DNA from: Candidatus Firestoneibacteriota bacterium
Lineage (GTDB): Bacteria; Oederibacteriota; JAAXVQ01; JAUVAV01
Direction of reading: 5' to 3'
NCBI GenBank assembly: GCA_030635415.1
Contig: DAOVYW010000086.1
Location: 1-8,873, forward strand
DNA length: 8,873 nucleotides
Shown: positions 1 through 4,369 of the stretch, piece by piece
Numbering within the stretch: the stretch's first letter is position 1
Layout of the letters: each line of letters opens with the position of its first letter
Program-made: the position numbers and the translations under genes
Notes under the pieces: model-generated
What the model was told of the DNA's origin: nothing
Databases searched by the model: none
Seen by the model: only the letters and a program-made list of their open reading frames with translations

Positions 1-241
1 GCTCGAAAATTTCTCCGCAAGCCCCACATTCATACTCATAAATCGGCTTCCCTTGAGCCCGGGGCTCAACTTGGTAATGGAGACCGCGCAGCGTCCCTCG
101 CGCGGAACAACTATGATTATCCTGCACAAAGGCCTCGGCTATGCCGTTCTCCTCGAAAATCTTCCGGTTATAGCCCTCTAAAAAAAATCCGCGGGAATCC
201 TTATTCAAATCAGGTTCAATTAATATGACTTCCGGTATCCG
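1..241 (-). pseudogene. Broken second copy of the rfbC-fmdB region (chimeric, in-frame, runs off left edge)
   Basis: Bases 1-47 are identical to 1990-2036 (codons 2-16 of the FmdB gene). Bases 48-241 align without gaps to 2552-2745 (rfbC codons 7-71) with five differences, all transitions, at 65, 161, 175, 203 and 239. On the minus strand the frame passes through the junction: RmlC residues 7-71, ending ...EPRAQGK, run straight into FmdB PIYEYECGACGEIFE. The frame is open from 304 to the window edge, but it has no ATG. The only alternative starts, TTG at 295 and TTG at 259, lack a visible Shine-Dalgarno sequence, and the first six rfbC codons are replaced by unrelated sequence. RmlC catalytic His61 is kept; Tyr131 and Asp169 are lost. 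Most likely it is a non-expressed remnant of a duplication with an internal deletion of 515 bp relative to the intact locus. A translated fusion protein or an assembly chimera cannot be excluded. Confidence 0.75.
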
Positions 242-331
242 ATAGTATATTAGGGCCAAGCGGAGCGTAAATAGGTCGGTATTCAGGAATGACAAAACAA
301 AAAATTAATCAGGCGATGAAGATAGAAGAGG

Positions 332-346
332 GGCTAATAACGAAGA
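332..346 (+). repeat. 15-bp direct repeat, left copy
   Basis: Exact match to 626-640. It abuts the left end of the 347-625 element, so it is a candidate target-site duplication. Confidence 0.6.
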
Positions 347-625
347 GGTGAATTGTAATCACAAGTGCAACAGTTTATAAGTTGTAAGTTGCCTAATAAC
401 CGGCACTGAGTAATATTCAGAATTTAAGGATGTTTTTAGGTCATTCCGGCAATCCTTTAGCCGGAATCCAGAAAAGCTAAAATAAGCAGTGCGCATCCTG
501 GATACCGGCTTCCGCCGGTATGACAAGCTTTTGTGCTATTAGTGCTATGATAAAGTCTTTTGAGAGAAGAAAAATGTTCTTTTCTCTAAGGATTAATAAT
601 GTTGCAATATGAGTTACAATCTGCC
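347..625. mobile_element. MITE-like non-autonomous element with 15-bp flanking direct repeats
   Basis: The exact 15-mer ggctaataacgaaga occurs at 332-346 and 626-640. Five bases inside each copy lies one arm of an imperfect inverted repeat: attgtaatcacaagtgcaac (352-371), and at 601-620 the reverse complement of attgtaactcatattgcaac. Including the 5-base gaps, both ends begin GG and the 25-base arms share about 16 positions without gaps. This is the layout of a transposed element with a target-site duplication. It is 279 bp long and encodes no transposase. A 15-bp target duplication is long for most insertion-sequence families, so the family is not assigned. The direct repeat could alternatively be a short recombination repeat. 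Confidence 0.5.
440..524. repeat. REP-like paired hairpin
   Basis: Two hairpins stand as an inverted pair. Hairpin 1 has attccggc (443-450) pairing with gccggaat (460-467) over a 9-base loop. Hairpin 2 has ataccggc (502-509) pairing with gccggtat (514-521) over the loop ttcc. The outer ends gtcat (440-444) and atgac (520-524) and the inner ends atccag (466-471) and ctggat (498-503) are also inverted copies of each other. The two hairpins differ by a T-A/A-T exchange that keeps both stems paired. The form, gtcattccggc...gccggaatccag, resembles interspersed REP/RAYT-type repeats that are common in many bacterial genomes. It sits near the middle of the 347-625 element and may be nested in it. 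Confidence 0.7.
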
Positions 626-640
626 GGCTAATAACGAAGA
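626..640 (+). repeat. 15-bp direct repeat, right copy
   Basis: Exact match to 332-346. It abuts the right end of the 347-625 element. The identity ends at both outer borders (g331 against c625; t641 against g347). Confidence 0.6.
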
Positions 641-678
641 TCAAGCTTAACTTGACAAATTGACTCCGTTGCCCTTCA

Positions 679-1191
679 TTATTTATTCATAGCATCCCTC
701 CTTTTTACTTCTACTGTTATCTCATTAAATAAGTTTTGATAAACGTCTGCGTCGTATATCTGTCGTGCGTTTTGTTTGGAAGAACTACTCCACGATGAGG
801 ACTGCCCATATTTGGTTTCCTGAATATTTATCCTCACTTCTGTTTTTGTATCATTGATTTTATTAATCATACAACTGACCTCAACTACTAGGCCTTTATT
901 TGCGACGAAACCCATAAATAGAGCTTGTGCAAATTGCGAACCACCTGAGGTTGCTCTATCCACTGTTGCAACTATTAATCCAGAGTTCATGTCGGTATCC
1001 TTTATTATATAGCCTTGGTCTTGAAAAACAGTTAGTGTTGCCCTATAAACATTTTCATAAGATCCTTCTATTAATTTTGTTGTTAGCTGTCTTTTTTGCA
1101 TTGGCGATATTGTTGGTGTTGTTGCACAGCCACTAAAAATAAAAAGTGCGATGATACATATTGAACAGAAATATTTTCTAAAATCTTTCAT
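679..1191 (-). CDS. Small uncharacterised lipoprotein
   Basis: The product is 170 residues. The ATG at 1191 is preferred over the in-frame TTG at 1209 because a GAGGGGG ribosome site lies just upstream of it. A basic N-terminus (MKDFRK) leads into a hydrophobic segment and the lipobox FSGC, with the lipidated Cys at residue 22. Ala follows the Cys, with no Asp retention signal, so outer-membrane sorting is likely. The mature part has a helix-like stretch around 44-60, a segment DTDMNSGLIVATV at 65-77 and a Ser-rich SSSWSSSSK at 131-139. I do not recognise the family; the pattern loosely recalls small envelope lipoproteins of BamC-like fold, but this is only an impression. Its start is 18 bp downstream of the BamE-like gene's stop codon, so the two probably share a transcript. 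The coding region is AT-rich: 17 G/C in the 60 bases 841-900. Confidence 0.85.
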   Translation of the reverse strand: MKDFRKYFCSICIIALFIFSGCATTPTISPMQKRQLTTKLIEGSYENVYRATLTVFQDQGYIIKDTDMNSGLIVATVDRATSGGSQFAQALFMGFVANKGLVVEVSCMINKINDTKTEVRINIQETKYGQSSSWSSSSKQNARQIYDADVYQNLFNEITVEVKRRDAMNK

Positions 1192-1209
1192 TAATCTGCC
1201 CCCTCGCAA

Positions 1210-1608
1210 TTAATAAGATGCTGAAATTACACTATAATCTTTGACAACATCATTTTTACCAAAGATTATAATTAAATCAAATGATTTAGTCGTCGTGGAT
1301 GACATAGCCCGACTTCCACCCCACAGTATAAAAGTTCCTCCATCAGCACCAGTCTTTGACTGATAAGACATCTTGTTATAGTTCCAAACCTCATCATCAT
1401 CTCTATTTTTCGTAGTTATATTGGGAGCGCCAAAAAGTTTTAAAATCTCTGCTTGTGTTGTTTCACCTTTTATAATTTCTGTTTTTACTGTTCCCATTGT
1501 GAGATTGCTTTTTTGAACAGGTTCATTTTGTCTTGAAAAAGTTGCACACCCACTAAAGATTATAAAAAACATTGACAAAAAAAACACAAGCAACTTCGAG
1601 TTTTCCAT
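1210..1608 (-). CDS. BamE/SmpA-like small lipoprotein
   Basis: The product is 132 residues. The ATG at 1608 is chosen because an AGGAGGT ribosome site lies 7-8 bases upstream; the longer in-frame reading from 1644 runs through that site and a hairpin. The signal peptide ends in the lipobox FSGC with Cys at residue 21. Residues 45-62 (IIKGETTQAEILKLFGAP) followed by DDDEVWNY at 70-77 match the pattern of the BamE/SmpA/OmlA domain, in which a KG.T...IL..FG.P turn precedes an aromatic beta strand. BamE proper is an accessory lipoprotein of the beta-barrel assembly machine, but this fold is shared by many stand-alone lipoproteins, so a BAM role is not claimed. The gene is AT-rich compared with 1730-8567 and is followed 18 bp later by a second lipoprotein gene. 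An 11-bp hairpin stands between it and the FmdB gene. Confidence 0.85.
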   Translation of the reverse strand: MENSKLLVFFLSMFFIIFSGCATFSRQNEPVQKSNLTMGTVKTEIIKGETTQAEILKLFGAPNITTKNRDDDEVWNYNKMSYQSKTGADGGTFILWGGSRAMSSTTTKSFDLIIIFGKNDVVKDYSVISASY

Positions 1609-1639
1609 TGTAGTACCTCCTCGTTTTAAAACAGTGAAT

Positions 1640-1664
1640 AACACCCCGACGAAGTCGGGGTGTT
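1640..1664. terminator. Strong hairpin between fmdB-family gene and lipoprotein pair
   Basis: aacaccccgac (1640-1650) pairs perfectly with gtcggggtgtt (1654-1664) over the loop gaa. The position, downstream of the FmdB gene and upstream of the lipoprotein genes, suits a transcription stop. There is no T-run directly after it in either direction; on the minus strand ATTCACTGTTTT follows. It may therefore be a REP-type hairpin or an attenuator rather than a classical intrinsic terminator. Confidence 0.5.
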
Positions 1665-1729
1665 AGATAAATCATGGCTACTTAACAAATTTATACACCT
1701 TTGCGGAATACAAATAATAAGCTTCTGCT

Positions 1730-2038
1730 CTACTTTTTTTGACCCCCGGTTTGGCAGCAACCCGTACACCCATTGGAAGAAGAGGCCGGGGCCGGGGACG
1801 TCGCGCACGAACTCTGGGCGCAGGTTTTTTCGCCTCCCTGTCCCTGTTGGCGGCTGGCTGAGGGATACTCATTAGTATAGAATCCTCCACCTTTTAAAAT
1901 GAACCCACTGCGCGATATCAGACGCTGTATCGGTCCGCCCCCGCATTTTCCACATTTCTCAGGCGATGGATCCGACATTCTCTGCATACGCTCGAAAATT
2001 TCTCCGCAAGCCCCACATTCATACTCATAAATCGGCAT
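1730..2038 (-). CDS. FmdB-family zinc-ribbon protein
   Basis: The product is 102 residues. The N-terminus MPIYEYECGACGEIFE is the hallmark of the FmdB putative regulatory/zinc-ribbon family. Cys pairs at 8/11 and 29/32 form a four-cysteine zinc site, followed by the conserved segment IQRLISRSGFILKGGGFY at 37-54. The tail from about 58 is Gly/Ser/Gln-rich and low-complexity, and carries five further cysteines (73, 78, 91, 94, 95), more than such a tail needs. The start has an AGGGAGG ribosome site about 8-9 bases upstream. FmdB was named for a possible role in amide-metabolism gene regulation; the function of most members is unknown. It lies 179 bp after rfbC with its own possible promoter at 2073-2100. 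The first 16 codons are partly duplicated at 1-47. Confidence 0.92.
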   Translation of the reverse strand: MPIYEYECGACGEIFERMQRMSDPSPEKCGKCGGGPIQRLISRSGFILKGGGFYTNEYPSASRQQGQGGEKTCAQSSCATSPAPASSSNGCTGCCQTGGQKK

Positions 2039-2072
2039 AGTATATATCCTCCCTTAAAAAAAAATACAGTCT

Positions 2073-2100
2073 ATTATGCATGCACTTTCCCGCACGTGAA
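2073..2100 (-). promoter_or_regulatory. Possible sigma70-like promoter for the FmdB gene
   Basis: Read on the minus strand: TTCACG (2095-2100), a 16-base spacer, then CATAAT (2073-2078). The -10 box matches the consensus at five of six positions and the -35 box at four. It ends 34 bases before the ATG. It was found by eye, and a match this loose can arise by chance. Confidence 0.35.
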
Positions 2101-2161
2101 TATTTCATACTGTTTTTTCAATCCCCCGAAAGCTTAGATATACCATCCACAAGACGCAGGA

Positions 2162-2177
2162 GTGTTTAATTAAACAC
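2162..2177. promoter_or_regulatory. 16-bp perfect palindrome, possible operator
   Basis: gtgtttaattaaacac is identical on both strands. It lies in the 179-bp gap between the rfbC stop and the FmdB start, about 60 bases upstream of the possible promoter. With no loop it makes a poor hairpin, so a binding site for a dimeric repressor or activator is a better guess than a terminator. No second copy was seen in the window. Confidence 0.35.
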
Positions 2178-2217
2178 CCTACAACTGCCGGATATTCTAC
2201 AACCAACGGATAATATA

Positions 2218-2763
2218 TTACTGCAAATTTCCGCCTTTTAACCGAGGATTCACCTGGTCCTTGGCAGACAAAACAAATTCGCGGCCTAAATCCGGCCATT
2301 TTATTCCAATATCCGGATCATTCCAAATAATCCCATATTGGTTTTCCGGCGAGTAAAAATCCGTTACTTTGTAAAGAACCTCAGTAGAGTCTTCCAGCGC
2401 GCAAAAACCATGGGCAAAGCCGGGCGGTATATATATCATCCGCTTATGCACGGCATCCAGTGTCTCACCCACCCAGCGCCCAAAAGTTGCTGAATCCCGC
2501 CGAATATCCACAGCTACATCGAAAATCGCTCCCTTAATTACCCGGACGAGTTTCCCTTGAGCCCGGGGTTCAACTTGGTAATGGAGACCGCGCAGCGTCC
2601 CTCGCGCGGAACAACTATGATTATCCTGCACAAAGGCCTCGGCTATGCCGTTCTCCTCGAAAATTTTCCGGTTATAGCTCTCTAAAAAAAATCCGCGGGA
2701 ATCCTTGTTCAAATCAGGTTCAATTAATATGACTTCCGGTATTCGGGCGGGTTTAAATTTCAT
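2218..2763 (-). CDS. rfbC: dTDP-4-dehydrorhamnose 3,5-epimerase
   Basis: The product is 181 residues, the usual full length of RmlC/RfbC. This cytosolic cupin enzyme epimerises C3 and C5 of dTDP-4-keto-6-deoxyglucose to give dTDP-4-keto-rhamnose on the way to dTDP-L-rhamnose. Family signatures are complete: DSRGFFLE at 21-28, RGTLRGLHYQ at 54-63 with the catalytic base His61, KLVRVIKG at 71-78, the YIPPGFAHGF cupin segment at 111-120, Tyr131 in the LYKVTDFY stretch, and Asp169, the likely partner of His61. Its ATG overlaps the TGA of the upstream gene as ATGA, which implies translational coupling. No rfbA, rfbB or rfbD partner lies in this window, so the rest of the pathway must be elsewhere. 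Codons 7-71 are duplicated at 48-241. Close relatives acting on other 4-keto sugars cannot be separated by eye. Confidence 0.93.
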   Translation of the reverse strand: MKFKPARIPEVILIEPDLNKDSRGFFLESYNRKIFEENGIAEAFVQDNHSCSARGTLRGLHYQVEPRAQGKLVRVIKGAIFDVAVDIRRDSATFGRWVGETLDAVHKRMIYIPPGFAHGFCALEDSTEVLYKVTDFYSPENQYGIIWNDPDIGIKWPDLGREFVLSAKDQVNPRLKGGNLQ

Positions 2764-3221
2764 TTAATCACGGCCACGCGAAAGCGTTTATGCAGTTTAT
2801 TACCGGTAACAATAATAAAGTAAACCCCGGAAGCCACCACCTCACCCTGGGCATTACGGCCATCCCAGGCCGGAGCAACAGTTCCGGGTTCCTGAGCTTC
2901 CAGTATTTCTTTTATCAAGGTTCCGGAAGGATTAAAAACACGGATACTTACTTTTCCATACCGGGCGGTTAGATACTGTATTTCCACTTTTTCGGCCAGC
3001 ATAGGATTAAACCGGTTATGATTAATTTTAACCCGGCTGATAATCACCTCAACCGGAGTAACCGTATACGAGGACGTGATCTCCGGACTGGCTGTCAGGG
3101 TCGGAGTAACCGTAGCGGTAACCGTAGGAGTCTCGGTAGGAGTGGACGCTGAAAAAGCCATGGAAGTCAGCATGGTTATAAACCCCGCCATAAAAACCAG
3201 AAGAACTATGCCTTTATTCAT
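2760..3221 (-). CDS. Secreted Thr/Pro-rich protein with FlgD-like Ig domain
   Basis: The product is 153 residues. The ATG at 3221 has AAGGAG 8 bases upstream; the GTG at 3239 lies before that site and is less likely. A hydrophobic signal peptide ends near AFSA (about residue 25). Residues 26-57 are a Thr/Pro-rich linker (TPTETPTVTATVTPT...), a typical extracellular stalk. Residues 58-153 form a beta-rich domain ending WDGRNAQGEVVASGVYF (119-135), the pattern of FlgD-type Ig domains, followed by a Lys/Arg-rich end. Such domains often sit at the C-terminus of large secreted proteins, where some act as sorting signals; here the domain is nearly the whole protein. It follows the SPFH gene by 73 bp and its TGA overlaps the rfbC start. 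The pairing with a sugar-nucleotide gene suggests, but does not show, glycosylation of the linker. Confidence 0.85.
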   Translation of the reverse strand: MNKGIVLLVFMAGFITMLTSMAFSASTPTETPTVTATVTPTLTASPEITSSYTVTPVEVIISRVKINHNRFNPMLAEKVEIQYLTARYGKVSIRVFNPSGTLIKEILEAQEPGTVAPAWDGRNAQGEVVASGVYFIIVTGNKLHKRFRVAVIK

Positions 3222-3294
3222 AAATCCACTCCTTACCACCTGTTAAATGAATTTTCCCCTCAACCAACTGCGGGAAATTAGAAGTTATTTAATC

Positions 3295-4113
3295 TTATTT
3301 TTTTAAATTAATCATAGGCACAGCATCACCGCCCATAACTGTTTGCGGTAATTTTCCATCCCATTTTTTAATCCACTCCAGGGACACAATATCTTTGGTA
3401 ACCTGCAGACGGATCAGACGCTGCTTCTCCGCCTCGGCCTGGGCGGCCAGAATAACAGTGGCTTTATGCTGCTCCGCCTGCTTTTTCTTGTACTCAGCAG
3501 TCTTGATCTTCTGCTCTTCGATCTGCTTCTGCTCTACCACCCGGTTGAACTCCGTGGAAAAGGTAATATCCGTCAGGTTAACATCTTCCAGGATAATATC
3601 GTATTCCGCGAGTTTCTGCCGGAGGATTTCCGCAATTATGGCTTTTAATTTCGGACGCTCCACAATAATATTTTCCACCGGAAACTGGGCGGTTCCGGCT
3701 TTGACTGCTTCCTGGATGGAGGGTTCGATAACCTTGCGCTCAAAATCCACGCCCACTTCCTGGTAAAGCTTGGCCACCTTCTCGGACTCCAGATGATAAT
3801 TAACCACGGTTCTCAGATTCACTTCCTGCAAATCCTTGGAAGCACCGTCACTGGCACGTTCCAGCTTCTGGGTCTTGACATCAAATTTGACAACACTTTC
3901 AATGCCCGGAATTTTGAAATTCATGCCTTCCATCATAACTTTCTCCTGCACCCCGGTAAACCGCGAGAAAACCACGCCGCGCTCTCCGGCGCCGATAATG
4001 ACAATGGGATTTAATACAAATAAAACCAGAATCACCGCGCCCGCGATTATCATTCCGGAAATCCCTTTAAATGACTCCTTGTTAAATGGCTTTTTCATCT
4101 CATACTGCTCCAT
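3295..4113 (-). CDS. Prohibitin-type SPFH membrane protein
   Basis: The product is 272 residues. The start is backed by AAGGAGG about 8 bases upstream. A single transmembrane helix lies at about 17-40, followed by the SPFH/Band 7 domain (GERGVVFSRFTGVQEKVMMEG at 43-63, then IPGIESVVKFDVKTQ). It continues through FERKVIEPSIQEAVKAGTAQ (124-143) and ITFSTEF (183-189), and then a charged coiled coil (about 193-240). The end, WIKKWDGKLPQTVMGG, is characteristic of the prohibitin branch rather than the stomatin or HflK/HflC branches. These proteins form large membrane rings or scaffolds, in many cases around membrane proteases such as FtsH. A promoter at 4160-4187 makes it the first gene of a likely transcript with the FlgD-Ig gene and rfbC. 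Its exact partner is unknown. Confidence 0.92.
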   Translation of the reverse strand: MEQYEMKKPFNKESFKGISGMIIAGAVILVLFVLNPIVIIGAGERGVVFSRFTGVQEKVMMEGMNFKIPGIESVVKFDVKTQKLERASDGASKDLQEVNLRTVVNYHLESEKVAKLYQEVGVDFERKVIEPSIQEAVKAGTAQFPVENIIVERPKLKAIIAEILRQKLAEYDIILEDVNLTDITFSTEFNRVVEQKQIEEQKIKTAEYKKKQAEQHKATVILAAQAEAEKQRLIRLQVTKDIVSLEWIKKWDGKLPQTVMGGDAVPMINLKK

Positions 4114-4159
4114 GATATAATCCTCCTTATGTTTTTAGTTTCACCACTATTGGCCGATT

Positions 4160-4187
4160 ATCATACCATACCCTGTCCCCAAGTCAA
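4160..4187 (-). promoter_or_regulatory. Sigma70-like promoter of the SPFH gene
   Basis: Read on the minus strand: TTGACT (4182-4187), a 16-base spacer, then TATGAT (4160-4165). Each box matches the consensus at five of six positions. The -10 box ends 46 bases before the ATG at 4113. It is the best promoter match I found in the window. Confidence 0.6.
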
Positions 4188-4251
4188 CTTTAAATGGGTA
4201 ATAAGATAGCCAAATGGGCACTAACTCAAACATTTTTTAGGCGTTCCAGCA

Positions 4252-4275
4252 AGGGGCACGGCACGCCGTGCCCCT
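4252..4275. repeat. GC-rich hairpin, interspersed-repeat type
   Basis: aggggcacgg (4252-4261) pairs perfectly with ccgtgcccct (4266-4275) over cacg. The core GGGGCACGG...CCGTGCCCC is a form often seen as an interspersed palindromic repeat in intergenic DNA. It lies about 95 bases downstream of the M16 gene stop and could end that transcript, but no T-run follows on the minus strand. Confidence 0.55.
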
Positions 4276-4277
4276 AC

Positions 4278-4294
4278 ATAACACATAGTGTTAT
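4278..4294. repeat. Short AT-rich hairpin next to the GC-rich hairpin
   Basis: ataacac (4278-4284) pairs with gtgttat (4288-4294) over ata. It lies 3 bases from the GC-rich hairpin, so a minus-strand transcript from the M16 gene meets two hairpins in a row. Confidence 0.4.
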
Positions 4295-4369
4295 ATGCCA
4301 GAGAATACAATTTCACACCAATAGTATATAAAAACATCTTAGGTTAGCGCCATTCAGAACAGCCTTGTA

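Larger units (their letters stand above)
242..678. other. Gene-poor stretch with repeats
   Basis: No supportable gene was found. The segment holds the upstream part of the chimeric open frame (to 304), the 15-bp direct repeats at 332-346 and 626-640, the transposon-like element 347-625 and the REP-like double hairpin 440-524. A 20-codon plus-strand frame at 289-351 has no properly spaced ribosome binding site and is not called. The stretch is AT-rich like the lipoprotein genes next to it. Confidence 0.6.

Noticed and set aside
289..351. 20-codon plus-strand frame starting MTKQKINQAMK
   Set aside because: It is very short and has no well-spaced ribosome site. It ends at the repeat border and overlaps the direct repeat 332-346.
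559..588. Imperfect AT-rich hairpin (agagaagaa...ttcttttctct)
   Set aside because: The stem is bulged and AT-rich in an AT-rich stretch, which is expected by chance.
242..678. CRISPR-like or integron-like array suggested by short repeats
   Set aside because: Only two direct-repeat copies are present, with no regular spacing and no associated genes. The inverted ends fit a transposed element better.
1678..1890. Alternative minus-strand frame over the fmdB tail, rich in Arg/Pro
   Set aside because: It is an out-of-frame shadow caused by the GC-rich, low-complexity tail; the FmdB frame is clearly the real one.
3040..3140. Tandem-like DNA repeats (ggagtaaccgta-type units)
   Set aside because: They encode the Thr/Pro/Val linker of the FlgD-Ig protein, so codon repetition explains them; no independent repeat element is needed.
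3395..3766. 123-codon plus-strand open frame inside the SPFH gene
   Set aside because: It is an antisense shadow of a well-supported gene. Its product is rich in Ser/Cys/Arg with no recognisable domain.
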